This document shows positions 9,006 through 18,701 of a stretch of 64,000 nucleotides of DNA, in pieces. Source of the DNA: an uncultured Bacteroidia bacterium (lineage in GTDB: Bacteria > Bacteroidota > Bacteroidia > Bacteroidales > UBA932); NCBI GenBank assembly GCA_902768985.1, contig CACXNA010000016.1:105584-169583 (forward strand), in the 5' to 3' direction. Numbering within the stretch: the stretch's first letter is position 1; each line of letters opens with the position of its first letter. The notes under the pieces are model-generated. The model ran no database searches. It saw only the letters and a program-made list of their open reading frames with translations, and had not been told where the DNA came from. The translations under genes and the position numbers were made by a program.

Positions 9006-11231
9006 ATGGCAAAGAAACAGACGAACGGCTATCCCTGGAAATTCTGCTCGCTGGGCGGAGTGGTCCGGGTGAACATCACGTCGGGCGAGGACATCGCCCA
9101 CCTGGGCGAGTTGGACCAGAAACTCTGGACGGTCCTGAGCTGCCCGACGAAGGATCTGGAATTCGACGAGCAGACCCTGAAGCTGATCGATACCGACGGC
9201 GACGGGCGCGTGCACGTGCAGGAAGTCGTCGCCGCCGCGCAGTGGCTGACCTCCGTGGTGAAGGACAAGGACGCCATCCTGAAAGGGGAGCGCGTGCTGA
9301 AGCTCGACGGGATCAATACGGACTGCGAAGCCGGGCAGACGCTCCTCGCTTCCGCGAAGCACATCCTGCAGAACCTCGGCCTGGAGAAGGACGAGATCAG
9401 CGTGGAGGAGGCATCCGACAGCGTGGCTATCTTCAAGGGTACGAAATTCAACGGCGACGGCATCATCACGCCCGTCTCCACGGACGACGAGGCGCTGAAG
9501 GCGCTCATCGCCACCATCGCGGAGAAGGTCGGTTCTGCGACCGACCGCAGCGGCGAGGCCGGCGTCACGGCCGAGCACGTCGAGGCCTTCTACGCGGCCC
9601 TCGCGGACTACGCCGCCTGGCAGGACGCCGCCGAGGCTGACAAGAAGAATATTTTCCCGTACGGGGAGAACACCGCCGCGGCCCTGGCCGCCTGCGAGGC
9701 GGTCAAGGACAAGGTGGCCGACTACTTCATGCGCTGCAAGCTGATCCGCTTCGACGACGCCGTGGCGGGCGCCGTGGACGTGTCTGCCGACCGGGTCGGC
9801 GCCATCAGCGACAAGAACCTCGCGACGCAGTCCGAGGAGATTGCGACCTACCCGCTGGCGCGGCCGACGAAGGAGGCCGTCCTGCCGTTCGACGCCGTCA
9901 ACCCGGCCTGGCAGGCGCAGTTCGCCGCCGTCAAGGCCCTCGTGCTGGACGTCGATTTCCCGAAGGCGAAAGGCATCACGGAAGACCAGTGGCTGGAGGT
10001 GCTCGCGAAGTTCGGGCCCTACCAGGCCTGGGTGGCCGGCAAGAAGGGCGAGGCCGTGGAGGCCCTCGGGACCGAAGAGGTCCACGCCCTGCTGAAGGCG
10101 GACCGCAAGGCCGAGCTGCTCGCGCTGGTCGAGTCCGACAAGGCCCTCGAGGCGGAGTCGCTGGCCATCGACGACGTGAAGAAGCTGATGCTCTACTATC
10201 GCGATTTCGCGAAGCTGCTCCGCAACTACGTCCTCTTTACGGATTTCTATGGCCGCCGGGAGGGCTCCCGCGGCATCTTCGAGGTCGGCAAGCTCTACAT
10301 CGACGAGCGCTGCTGCGATCTCTGTATCCGGGTCTCCGACATGGGCGCCCACGCCGACATGCCCAAGCTCAGCGGCATGTTCCTGCTCTACTGCAAGTGT
10401 ACGTCCAAGACGAAGGCTGAAACCATGGATATCGTGGCCGTGATGACCGACGGCAAGACCAGCGACCTGCGTCCCGGCAAGAACGGCCTGTTCTATGCAC
10501 TGGACGGCAGCGACTGGGATGCCGTGATCACCAAGGTCGTGGAGAATCCGATCAACCTCAAGGAGGCTTTCTGGAGCCCCTACCGCAAGGTGGCGCGCTT
10601 CGTCTCCGAGAAGATCGACAAGGCGGCGGCCGACAAGGACGCCGACGCGATGGCCAAGCTGACGGCGGCAGCCGACAGCAAGCCCGCGGAGGCCGCCAAG
10701 CAGCCGTTCGACATCGCCAAATACGCCGGTATCTTCGCCGCCGTCGGCATGGCCATCGGCGCCATCGGCGCGGCATTGGGCCTGATCGGGCAGTCACTCA
10801 AGGGGCTGACCTGGTGGCAGATCCTCGTGGTGATCGCCGCCGTGATGCTCATCATCTCCGGCCCGGCCTGCTTCATCGCCTGGCGCAAGCTGCGCAAGCG
10901 CAACCTGGGTCCCGTGCTCAACGCCAACGGCTGGGCCATCAACTCGCGCGTGCTCGTCAACATCCTCTTTGGCAAGACGCTCACCAGCGTGGCCAAATAC
11001 CCGAAGCTCAAGCTCGCCGACCCGTACAAGAAGCGCACGCCCTGGTGGTGCAAGTGCCTGTACTGGCTGATTGCCCTGCTGATCGTCGCCTTCGGCGTCT
11101 GCTACTTCACCAACAACCTGAAGTGGATGGGCATCGAGCGGAAGGCGAAGACCGAGCAGGTCGAAGAAGCCCCCGCCGCCGAGGAGGAAGCTCCTGCCGT
11201 CGAAGAAACCGCACAGGAAGCCGCAGAGTAG
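9006..11231 (+). CDS. EF-hand-containing membrane protein of unknown function
   Basis: 741 aa, no signal peptide. A canonical 12-residue calcium-binding loop (D62-T-D-G-D-G-R-V-H-V-Q-E73) lies near the N terminus, and KFNGDGIITPVS near residue 155 may be a second, weaker one. Residues 80-560 are a soluble alpha/beta region with the Cys-rich stretch DERCCDLCIRVSDMG and a likely beta-rich part around it. Three hydrophobic helices follow (about 569-592, 602-625 and 681-705), separated by a basic segment with LNANGWAIN. The tail is Glu/Ala-rich. The GT4 gene starts one base after its stop, so the two are almost certainly co-transcribed. I recognise no named family. Confidence 0.8.
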   Translation: MAKKQTNGYPWKFCSLGGVVRVNITSGEDIAHLGELDQKLWTVLSCPTKDLEFDEQTLKLIDTDGDGRVHVQEVVAAAQWLTSVVKDKDAILKGERVLKLDGINTDCEAGQTLLASAKHILQNLGLEKDEISVEEASDSVAIFKGTKFNGDGIITPVSTDDEALKALIATIAEKVGSATDRSGEAGVTAEHVEAFYAALADYAAWQDAAEADKKNIFPYGENTAAALAACEAVKDKVADYFMRCKLIRFDDAVAGAVDVSADRVGAISDKNLATQSEEIATYPLARPTKEAVLPFDAVNPAWQAQFAAVKALVLDVDFPKAKGITEDQWLEVLAKFGPYQAWVAGKKGEAVEALGTEEVHALLKADRKAELLALVESDKALEAESLAIDDVKKLMLYYRDFAKLLRNYVLFTDFYGRREGSRGIFEVGKLYIDERCCDLCIRVSDMGAHADMPKLSGMFLLYCKCTSKTKAETMDIVAVMTDGKTSDLRPGKNGLFYALDGSDWDAVITKVVENPINLKEAFWSPYRKVARFVSEKIDKAAADKDADAMAKLTAAADSKPAEAAKQPFDIAKYAGIFAAVGMAIGAIGAALGLIGQSLKGLTWWQILVVIAAVMLIISGPACFIAWRKLRKRNLGPVLNANGWAINSRVLVNILFGKTLTSVAKYPKLKLADPYKKRTPWWCKCLYWLIALLIVAFGVCYFTNNLKWMGIERKAKTEQVEEAPAAEEEAPAVEETAQEAAE

Positions 11232-11232
11232 T

Positions 11233-12435
11233 ATGGCCAAACCGACCGTATTCAATCCGGACAAGGCCAATGTCGGCCTCTTCTGCGAGGTGTTCCCGCC
11301 CGTGATGGACGGCGTGTCCGTCTGCATGGAGAACTATGCCTACTGGCTGCAGAAGAAAGTTGGCGGCGTGGCCGTGGTCACGCCCCACGTCCCGAAGGCG
11401 GACTACAGCGTGCATGAGTATAAGGTCTTCGACTACATGTCCATTCCGGTGCCCAAGCGGCGCCCGTACATGACCGGCATTGCGGCGTTCGACCCGACCT
11501 ACCTGGCCAAGATCGCCACGACGCGCTTCAAGATCGTGCACGCGCATACGCCTTTCTCCGCCGGTTCGGCGGCGCTGAGCATCTCCCGCGCGCAGAAAAT
11601 TCCGCTCGTGGCCACGTTCCATTCCAAGTACCGTGACGACTTCAGCAAGATCCTGCCGAAGCTGGTCGTGGATATGATGATCGATTCCGTCGTGGACTTC
11701 TTCGAGCGCGCCGACCTGGTCTGGGTGCCGCAGGAGTCCGTGATCGACGTGATCCGCGAGTATGGCTACAAGGGCCACGTGGAGGTGATGGACAACGGCT
11801 CCGACCTCGTGGCGGACTATCCCGAGAAATACTTCGTGGAGGCCCGGCAGCGGCTGGGCATCGCCCCGGAGGAGTTCGTGCTGCTCTTCGTCGGCCAGCA
11901 CGTCTGGCAGAAGAACCCGCAGCTGACCATCGAGGCGCTCTCGCGCCTGGAGGACGTTCCTTTCAAGATGTTCTTTGTCGGCAACGGCTATGCCGCCGAG
12001 GAGATGAAGGCCATGGTCAGCGAGAAGGGCCTGGACGGCAAGGTGACCTTCGTGGGCACCATCACCGACCGGGCGAAGATCGTCGATTACTACGCCGCCT
12101 CCGACCTGTTCGTCTTCCCGTCGCTCTACGACAACGCGCCGCTCGTCGTACGCGAAGCGGCGGCCCTGCATACGCCTTCCGTGATGGCCATCGGCTCCAC
12201 GGCCGCGACCATCCTCCAGGATGGGGAGAACGGCTTCCTCGTGGAGAACGATCCGGATAAACTGGCGCAGCTGCTGCGCGAGCTGATTCATGATCCTGAG
12301 CGCGTGCATCGCGTGGGCGTGCAGGCGTCCAAGACCATCGTCCGCTCGTGGGAAGACTGTGTGGAAGAAGTGATCGACCGCTACAATGCGCTGCTGCGCA
12401 GCCGCGGCCTGCCGCTCATCGAACGTCCAGCGTAG
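11233..12435 (+). CDS. GT4-family glycosyltransferase
   Basis: 400 aa with the two-Rossmann GT-B fold. The N-terminal FCEVFPPVMDGVSVCMENYA and IVHAHTPFSAGSAALSIS are typical of GT4 enzymes related to diacylglycerol glucosyltransferases and mannosyltransferases. The nucleotide-sugar site is seen as LFVGQHVWQKN and FVFPSLYDNAPLVVREAAA, where the conserved E of the EX7E motif falls. The likely product is a glycolipid or surface glycan; the substrate cannot be read from sequence. It directly follows the EF-hand membrane protein gene. Its last 20 bases overlap the 3' end of the converging MG2-type gene. Confidence 0.9.
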   Translation: MAKPTVFNPDKANVGLFCEVFPPVMDGVSVCMENYAYWLQKKVGGVAVVTPHVPKADYSVHEYKVFDYMSIPVPKRRPYMTGIAAFDPTYLAKIATTRFKIVHAHTPFSAGSAALSISRAQKIPLVATFHSKYRDDFSKILPKLVVDMMIDSVVDFFERADLVWVPQESVIDVIREYGYKGHVEVMDNGSDLVADYPEKYFVEARQRLGIAPEEFVLLFVGQHVWQKNPQLTIEALSRLEDVPFKMFFVGNGYAAEEMKAMVSEKGLDGKVTFVGTITDRAKIVDYYAASDLFVFPSLYDNAPLVVREAAALHTPSVMAIGSTAATILQDGENGFLVENDPDKLAQLLRELIHDPERVHRVGVQASKTIVRSWEDCVEEVIDRYNALLRSRGLPLIERPA

Positions 12436-14104
12436 CCTGCGCCGAGACGGCCTCGCCCCGGGCGCTCAGCCCTTCCGCAACCACTTCGAAACGTCCGCTG
12501 TAGGCGGGCGTTTTGCATTCCAGCTCCACGCTCTCGCCCGGGGCGAGGGTCAGCAGCGGATGCCAGTAGAGCGTCTGTCGGTAGTCCGGGTAGTCGCTGC
12601 CGGCGCGGGTGCAGGTGTAGGCCATGGGCAGGGCGCAGCCCTGGAAGTCCGCGATGCGGACCTGGCTGTCGAACTGCATCGAAGGGAGCGTACCCTTGTA
12701 GGTGACGAAATTCGCCACGCCCGGGAAGCTCCGGATGCCAAGCAGGTAGTTGTCCGTGTAGATGTCGATGGATTTCACCAGCAGCGGGTCGTAGTCGAGG
12801 ATCTTCGCGTGGTCGAGGACCGGGATGCCGTCCAGCAGGACGAGGGCGCTTCCGCGCGGGAAGTAGTAGTTGCCCAGGTAGTCCGGCAGCCAGACCTGGA
12901 GGCCCCGCGTGCCGTTCATGCGCCGCACGCGCATCTCCGGGATGAATTCGATGAAGAGCTCCTCCATGACGGGGAAGCGGGTGTAGTCGTCGAGGGTGTA
13001 GCGCGTGCGATCACGCTCGTCGAAGATGCGGTGCATCCGGGCGGGCAGGGCCGCGTAGAGGGTGTCGGCGTCGAAATTCTTCTCCAGCTGCATGCCCAGG
13101 CCCCGCAGCTCGAGCTGGCTGGCCCAGCCGGCATACAGCGGCAGCGCCGGGACGTCGCCGGCGGGCAGGTTGCGGAAGGGGCTGATCAGCTCCAGATGGC
13201 AGGCCTGGTCGGGTTCGAGGCCTTCGATTTCCAGAAAGACTTCCCGGTCGCCGTAGATGTTGGAGGTGAAGAAGGTGACCGTGCCGTCTGCGGCGATGGA
13301 TTCGGTATAGACGTTCTCGCCGGAGCCCGGCGAGGAGATGAAGGCGTACTTTTCGGTGAGCGTGCCGGCGGGGAGGTTGTCCGCACCCACGACGCGGGCG
13401 CGGATGATCTCGCCCTCGTATTCGGGCACGACGCTCTCGTCGAAGCCCCGGGCGGCGGGCAGGGCGCGGACTTCGCGGACGAAGTCGGCGATGTGCTTGC
13501 CCTGCGGCGCAGGGATGCCGTCGTCGTGGCGGACGCTGAGGCTGAAGCTGACGGCCTCCGCGCCGTCGTTGGTCAGGCGGATGCGCGTGGAGCCGGCGGG
13601 CGCGGCGCTGCCGGCGTCGAGGCGCAGCGCGCCAGTCGCCGGGGTGGCCGCCGGGGCGGCGGGAGCCTCCGGGACAATCTGGACGCCGCCTTCGACGCGG
13701 TCGGTGCTGAAGGTGTTGAAGACGGACAGCGTCCGGACGCCGGAGAGCGGGTCGAAGCCCTCCTCCGAGGCGCCCAGCTGGGTGTAGGCCAGGAGCTTGT
13801 AGTTGCCGGTGGGCAGGGTGGTCGGCAGGGCCAGGAAGCCTGCGCCGCGACCGCCGTCCAGGGCGATCTTGGCCGTCTGGACCATGCCGGAGGCGGAATG
13901 GAGCTCTACGTAGGCCGTTTTGCTGAAGGCGGAGAGCTGACCGGTTCCTGCATCCAGGCACCAGGCGGACAGCCAGACCCGGTCGCCGGCCACGTAGACC
14001 TCGCGGTCCGTGGAGAGGTACACGCGCTCACGCAGCCGCTCCGCACCCTGGAGGGTCAGCAGCGGCAGCAGGAAGAGGATATATATCAATAAGAACTTTT
14101 TCAT
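12416..14104 (-). CDS. MG2-domain and TonB-plug-like outer-surface protein
   Basis: 562 aa. The signal peptide MKKFLLIYILFLLPLLTLQG is followed by an MG2-type beta domain (VYLSTDREVYVAGDRVWLSA), common in Bacteroidota surface proteins, and a second beta domain near residues 170-290. The C-terminal part (LLVKSIDIYTDNYLLG ... GVANFVTYKG) resembles the plug domain of TonB-dependent receptors without a barrel. It is the last gene of the four-gene operon, 9 bases after the DUF4249 lipoprotein. The role is probably in surface assembly or uptake with the TonB receptor; this is inference. Confidence 0.75.
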   Translation of the reverse strand: MKKFLLIYILFLLPLLTLQGAERLRERVYLSTDREVYVAGDRVWLSAWCLDAGTGQLSAFSKTAYVELHSASGMVQTAKIALDGGRGAGFLALPTTLPTGNYKLLAYTQLGASEEGFDPLSGVRTLSVFNTFSTDRVEGGVQIVPEAPAAPAATPATGALRLDAGSAAPAGSTRIRLTNDGAEAVSFSLSVRHDDGIPAPQGKHIADFVREVRALPAARGFDESVVPEYEGEIIRARVVGADNLPAGTLTEKYAFISSPGSGENVYTESIAADGTVTFFTSNIYGDREVFLEIEGLEPDQACHLELISPFRNLPAGDVPALPLYAGWASQLELRGLGMQLEKNFDADTLYAALPARMHRIFDERDRTRYTLDDYTRFPVMEELFIEFIPEMRVRRMNGTRGLQVWLPDYLGNYYFPRGSALVLLDGIPVLDHAKILDYDPLLVKSIDIYTDNYLLGIRSFPGVANFVTYKGTLPSMQFDSQVRIADFQGCALPMAYTCTRAGSDYPDYRQTLYWHPLLTLAPGESVELECKTPAYSGRFEVVAEGLSARGEAVSAQATLDVR

Positions 14105-14113
14105 ACGGGTGCT

Positions 14114-15292
14114 TTATCTGTGGTCGTTCGGCCAGTCTTCGGGTTTGGTCTTGGTGCCGCCCAGCTGGCGGCAGTCGATGCAAATGTTCAGGGCCCACAT
14201 GTAGTGGGTCGGCTCCAGACCCCCGGTTTCGTAGATGGCCTGGTAGGGGAGATAGCCATGCTTATACCAGTAGTCCATGGAGTCCAGCTGGTTGACGGAG
14301 ACCTTCTCGTCGAAGCGCTCAAAGAGCTTGCCCGGCACGTAGTAGCCGGCCACGCTGTTGTCATAGTACATCGAGGCCTCGGCCTGGACGGCGGCGTTGA
14401 GGTAGCCCATCACCTGGACCGTCGGGTCCGAGATGCAGTGCACGTTGCTCGCCATCTCGCTGGGCGTCGGGGAGAAGATGGATCCCTGCCCCTCGGAATT
14501 CTGCTGCATGTTGTACCAGTAGTTGTAGGCGTTCTCGCTCATGCCCTCCAACTTAACATCGATGCGGTACATCACCTGCAGGCGCTTGTTGTCCAGGGGG
14601 ATGGTGTAGAAGGCCAGCTCCTCGAAGCGGTCCTCCGTCTGGTTGGCCGTCGAGAAGATGTTGATCTGGGAGGAGTTGGCGGAATTCCAACAGTAATACA
14701 GGGTGGCCCCCTCGTAGTAGTCGACCTGCTTCAGCTGCGGCTTGTACTCGAACCAGGTGGGGATGTCGCTGTGGTATTCCCAGGTCTCGGAGAAGCTCCA
14801 GCGGAAGTGGTGCGAGCCGTTGCAGTGCATGCTCAGGCCGATCCAGAGTTCGCCGTAGTCCGGATGGTGGCTGTAGGTGAGGCCGTCGATCGTCGGCGCG
14901 GGCATCGGGGTCAGCCAGTCGGACTCGAAGATGTTGGCGGTCTGTCCGCCTACGTTGTGCGTCTCCAGGTGGAGGCGGTAACGCTGGCCTTCCTTCAGCG
15001 AGCGGGTGTCGAAGGTCAGCTGGCTGGTGCCGCCACCCTCGATCCGGGTGCCGTCTTCGCCCTCGACGTAACCGGTGGCGAGGACGGGAGCCGTTTCGCT
15101 GTCCTCCGTGCCGAAGGGGCGCACATAACTCAGGTTGACCTGGGTGATGCCGCCGACGTGGATGTCGCCCTCGACGACGAGGGGCAGTTCGCCGTCCTGC
15201 TTGAGATCAACCTCGTACGGATACACACAGGCGGCTGCGGCAAGCAGCGTGGCGGCCAGGGCCGCGATGCGGGAAAGATATTTCGTAGCCAT
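14114..15292 (-). CDS. DUF4249 family lipoprotein
   Basis: 392 aa. The signal peptide ends in a lipobox (LLAAAAC, Cys at about residue 22). The mature part YPYEVDLKQDGELPLVVEGD is the classic opening of DUF4249 proteins, which are encoded next to TonB-dependent receptors in Bacteroidota and are thought to be surface partners of the receptor. Other family traits are the immunoglobulin-like N-terminal half and a final Cys pair (INICIDCRQLGG). The ATG overlaps the receptor stop by one base (TGATG), so translation is probably coupled. Confidence 0.9.
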   Translation of the reverse strand: MATKYLSRIAALAATLLAAAACVYPYEVDLKQDGELPLVVEGDIHVGGITQVNLSYVRPFGTEDSETAPVLATGYVEGEDGTRIEGGGTSQLTFDTRSLKEGQRYRLHLETHNVGGQTANIFESDWLTPMPAPTIDGLTYSHHPDYGELWIGLSMHCNGSHHFRWSFSETWEYHSDIPTWFEYKPQLKQVDYYEGATLYYCWNSANSSQINIFSTANQTEDRFEELAFYTIPLDNKRLQVMYRIDVKLEGMSENAYNYWYNMQQNSEGQGSIFSPTPSEMASNVHCISDPTVQVMGYLNAAVQAEASMYYDNSVAGYYVPGKLFERFDEKVSVNQLDSMDYWYKHGYLPYQAIYETGGLEPTHYMWALNICIDCRQLGGTKTKPEDWPNDHR

Positions 15293-17943
15293 CAGAATTT
15301 TAGGTTGAGGTTGATATACGGGATCGGGCAGGCGAAGACGGAGAGCATGTAGCTGTCCGTCCCGTTGAAGAAGATCGAGTAGGCGTTCTTGCGTGCGGTC
15401 ACGTTGTAGACGCCGATGGTCCAGGACATGTGCGAGAACTGCTTGAGATAATGGCCGGGCTCGATGTTGATGGCGAGGTCCAGGCGGAAGTAGTCCGGGA
15501 TGCGGTAGGTGTTGCGCTCCGAGTAGGCGATGCGCCAGCCGCCGCCGTACTGGAAGGTGCCGATAGGCAGCGTGACGGGGCGTCCGGTGGCATAATCGAC
15601 GTTGGCGGAGATGGAGAAGCGGTGGGTGAACTTGTAGTTGCCCGTGAGCTTGAACTCGTGCGGCTTGTCGTGCGGCGCGTTGTACCAGGCGCCGCCGTTG
15701 ATGGTCTCCACCCCGCGGTCCACCATCTCACGCAGCAGCGAGCGGGAGTAGGAGTAGGACAGCCAGCCGGTGAGCTTGCCGGAGGTCTTCTTGACCATGA
15801 ATTCCACGCCGTAGGCCTTGCCGTAGGTCTCCACGAGGTCGTCGGCGAGGTGGTCGTTCATCAGGGTGGTGGCGCCGGACTTGTAGTCGAGCTGGTGCGC
15901 GGTGCGCTTGTAGTAACCCTCCAGGGTCAGGTCGACGGTGCCGTTCGCGACGGTCCAGTACAGGCCGGCGGCGGCCTGCCAGCCGGTCTGCGGCCGGATG
16001 CGGTCGGAGGACAGCTGCCAGGTGTCGATCGGGGAGATGGAGGAGGTGTTGGAGATGAGGTGGATGTGCTGGCTCATCGTGTTGAATCCGGCCTTGAACG
16101 AGAGGTTGTCGCGGAAGGAATACTTGCCGGACAGGCGGAACTCGGGCGTGAGGTAGAACTTGGCGGGATTCAGGGCCAGCAGGCCGCTCAGGCGGACGCC
16201 GGCCTCGAGGGTCAGCGCGGGCGTGACGGTCCAGCTGTCGCTGGCGAAGATGGCGGGCTCCACGGCCTGCTGGCGGTCGAGCGACCAGCGCTTGACCAGC
16301 GATTCGCCGGAGTAGAGCGGTGCCATGATGCCGGGCATCAGGTTGTAGTAGGTGGTGTTGAGGCCGAACGACAGGTCGTGGGCGTCGGCCACCGTGTAGC
16401 GGAAGTTGGCTTTGACGAAGCCCTGGCGGATCTTGGTGTCCACGCTGTAGCCGGACTTCTGGTTCTCGCCCAGGCTGTTCTCCAGCCGGGCGCCGTACTG
16501 GTCGTAACCCGCGACGGTCGTGAGGTTGAGGCGGCTGCCCAGGCGGCTGCGCCATTTCACGGACGCGTTGAGGTTGGCGTAGCGGAAGGCCGGGTCGCGC
16601 GAGAAGTCGAAGCCGTCCCGCGACCAGTAGAAGTAGGCCTGGAGCGTATTGTTCTCATCGACCTTGTGGGTCAGGGACGCGTTGATGTCACTGAAGGAGG
16701 CCCGTCCGCCGGCGTACTCGCTGGTCTTGGGCAGCAGGTTCAGCATCCAGTTGGAATAAGTGGTGCGCCCGCCCAGCAGGAAGGTGGTCTTGCCCTTGAC
16801 GAGCGGACCCTCGAGGTGAAGGTGGCTGGTCAGCAGGCCGATGCCCAGCGAGCCGGCGAGCTTGTTGGCGTTGCCCTCGCGGCTGCGCACGTCGAGCACC
16901 GAGGAGATGCGCCCGCCGTACTCGGCGGGGATGCTGCTCTTGTAGAGCTCCACTTCGCTGACGACGTCGGGGTTGAACGCCGAGAAGATGCCGAACAGGT
17001 GCGTGGGGTTGTAGATGGTGCCGTCGTTGAACAGGATGAGGTTCTGGTCGGCGGAGCCGCCGCGGACGTTGAAGCCGCTGGACGCCTCGCCCACGGACTT
17101 GACGCCCGGCAGGGTGAGGACGGCCTTGATGATGTCGCCTTCGCCGAAGGCGCTCGGGATCTTGTTGATGACCTCCATGCGGACGCGCTCGATGCCCATC
17201 ATCGCGTTGCGGTGGTGGGAGACCGCGTCGGCGGAGACCACGGCGCCCGTCAGGGCGAGGACCTTCTCCTTCATCACGACGTCGAGCACGCCGTCGTCCC
17301 AGACCTTGAGGGTGAGGTGCATGTCCTCGAGCGAGTAGCCGCTCAGGTTGAGCAGGTTGTCGCCCACGGGCAGGGCCAGGCGGTAGAAGCCGGCGGCGTC
17401 GGTGACGGTGTAGGCGCCGGTCTTGTCGTCGTAGACGGACACGCCCACGAGGGGCTCGCCGCTGGCGACGTCGCGGATGTGTCCGCTCAGGTACACCTTG
17501 CCGTGGCGGTTGGCGCTGGTCTCGCCGATCTCGTAGACCTTGTTCTGGAAGGTCACCACGGCGCTCTGCTCGGCGAGGTACTGCTGCAGGCCGCTGTCGT
17601 CGCTGAGGCGGCCGACGCCGTCGTCGAAGTAGCCGGCGGGCAGGGAGGCGAAGACGGACTTGCTGTGCAGGATGAAGCGGGCGGAGCCGTAGCTGCTGAC
17701 GATGTAGCCTTTCTCGCGCAGGGCGTCGAAGGCGGCCTCGAGGAACTGCGCGCGCGGGGCGCTCACGCTGAAGGTGGCCTGCTCGGCCTCGTCCTTGACG
17801 AAATAGATGTCGGGCTGGAACTCACTGCGCAGGAAGCGCACGAGCGAGTCCAGCTCCACGCGCTTGACCTCCAGGAGGTCCTGCGCGGACAGGCTGGCGC
17901 CCAGGGAGAGGGCCAGCAGGAGGGGAATCAGGACTCTTCTCAT
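15292..17943 (-). CDS. TonB-dependent outer-membrane receptor with STN-like N-terminal domain
   Basis: 883 aa. After a signal peptide (residues 1-20) comes an STN-like domain (about 21-110), then a carboxypeptidase-regulatory-like beta domain (HIRDVASGEPLVGVSVYD, about 150-235). The plug follows (VLTLPGVKSVGEASSGFNVRGG, about 265-360), then the 22-strand barrel ending in a terminal Phe (YINLNLKF). The STN-like domain often signals to an anti-sigma factor, but no sigma/anti-sigma pair is nearby. The ligand is unknown. It overlaps the upstream gene by ATGA and the downstream DUF4249 gene by one base. Confidence 0.95.
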   Translation of the reverse strand: MRRVLIPLLLALSLGASLSAQDLLEVKRVELDSLVRFLRSEFQPDIYFVKDEAEQATFSVSAPRAQFLEAAFDALREKGYIVSSYGSARFILHSKSVFASLPAGYFDDGVGRLSDDSGLQQYLAEQSAVVTFQNKVYEIGETSANRHGKVYLSGHIRDVASGEPLVGVSVYDDKTGAYTVTDAAGFYRLALPVGDNLLNLSGYSLEDMHLTLKVWDDGVLDVVMKEKVLALTGAVVSADAVSHHRNAMMGIERVRMEVINKIPSAFGEGDIIKAVLTLPGVKSVGEASSGFNVRGGSADQNLILFNDGTIYNPTHLFGIFSAFNPDVVSEVELYKSSIPAEYGGRISSVLDVRSREGNANKLAGSLGIGLLTSHLHLEGPLVKGKTTFLLGGRTTYSNWMLNLLPKTSEYAGGRASFSDINASLTHKVDENNTLQAYFYWSRDGFDFSRDPAFRYANLNASVKWRSRLGSRLNLTTVAGYDQYGARLENSLGENQKSGYSVDTKIRQGFVKANFRYTVADAHDLSFGLNTTYYNLMPGIMAPLYSGESLVKRWSLDRQQAVEPAIFASDSWTVTPALTLEAGVRLSGLLALNPAKFYLTPEFRLSGKYSFRDNLSFKAGFNTMSQHIHLISNTSSISPIDTWQLSSDRIRPQTGWQAAAGLYWTVANGTVDLTLEGYYKRTAHQLDYKSGATTLMNDHLADDLVETYGKAYGVEFMVKKTSGKLTGWLSYSYSRSLLREMVDRGVETINGGAWYNAPHDKPHEFKLTGNYKFTHRFSISANVDYATGRPVTLPIGTFQYGGGWRIAYSERNTYRIPDYFRLDLAINIEPGHYLKQFSHMSWTIGVYNVTARKNAYSIFFNGTDSYMLSVFACPIPYINLNLKF

Positions 17944-18668
17944 TGCGCTGCGATGTTGAGGACGGCCTTGCAGAAGGCGTCGAAGTCATTGCGGTCGATC
18001 GCGGCGGCGTTCACGCCCCGGCGGATCTCCCGCTTGCGGTCCGGGAAATGGCGGAGCAGGGCGCTCTTCCCCTTGAAGGGGGAGAACTGCCCGGCCGCGT
18101 CGCGGAAATAATAGTTTGCAAAATAGGAGAAATGGCGGACGACGTCGGGACGGTAATTCTCGTCGTAGTAGCCGATCGTGCTGCCGTTGGCGTTGGTCAC
18201 GGAGTTCTCCAGGCGCTTGAAGATGTGCTTGTAGACCTGCTCGGAGCCCTGGCCGAAGACTTCGTAGAAGCCTTCCGGCAGGTCGCCGTCGGGGCCGACG
18301 CCCACGAAGCGGCGTCCGTCCAGGGTAATGGACGACACCTGCGCCGGGGTGAGCGCCACGGAGACCGGACTGCCCTCCAGTTGCACGAGCGCGCGCTGTG
18401 CGTGCGCGTCAATATTCAAGGGGACGTCCCGGTAGAGATTTCCTTCGATCACGATGTCCCCGGTCTCGAATGCGGGCTGCGTCCAATAGGGATGCCCGTT
18501 GGCGGGGAAGGAGTAGCGTGCCGCCTGCTTGCCGCGGAAGATGACGGAGCGTTCGCCGGCGGTGGCCTGGAAGGTCTCCAACTCAGCCTGGCCCTGCGCA
18601 GAGGCGCTCAGGCAGCCGACTGATAAGGCAAACACACTACTAAGGGTTAATAAGACTGCTTTTTTCAT
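17940..18668 (-). CDS. Secreted protein of unknown function, first gene of the TonB receptor operon
   Basis: 242 aa, starting at MKKAVLLTLSSVFALSVG with a signal peptide cleaved after SASAQ. The upstream in-frame extension to 18863 runs into the rpsO promoter and is rejected. The mature protein opens with a beta-rich part (GERSVIFRGKQAARYSFPAN; DIVIEGNLYRDVPLNID) and ends in a charged helical region. DGRRFVGVG and GFYEVFGQG recall secreted proteins that pair with TonB receptors, but I cannot name a family. Its stop overlaps the receptor start (ATGA). Only 5 bases separate its ATG from the -7 box, suggesting a leaderless mRNA. Confidence 0.85.
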   Translation of the reverse strand: MKKAVLLTLSSVFALSVGCLSASAQGQAELETFQATAGERSVIFRGKQAARYSFPANGHPYWTQPAFETGDIVIEGNLYRDVPLNIDAHAQRALVQLEGSPVSVALTPAQVSSITLDGRRFVGVGPDGDLPEGFYEVFGQGSEQVYKHIFKRLENSVTNANGSTIGYYDENYRPDVVRHFSYFANYYFRDAAGQFSPFKGKSALLRHFPDRKREIRRGVNAAAIDRNDFDAFCKAVLNIAAQ

Positions 18669-18673
18669 TGGAG

Positions 18674-18681
18674 CAAATATA
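18674..18681 (-). promoter_or_regulatory. -7 promoter element of the TonB receptor operon
   Basis: TATATTTG on the minus strand with only five bases between its last base and the ATG at 18668. Transcription would start at or next to the A of the ATG. Confidence 0.6.
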
Positions 18682-18701
18682 ATCATAATAAACCGCAATG
18701 C

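Noticed and set aside
8925-10352. N-terminal 476-residue extension of the DUF389 frame
   Set aside because: It is antisense to the EF-hand gene, and a -7 promoter box lies just before the internal ATG at 8924.
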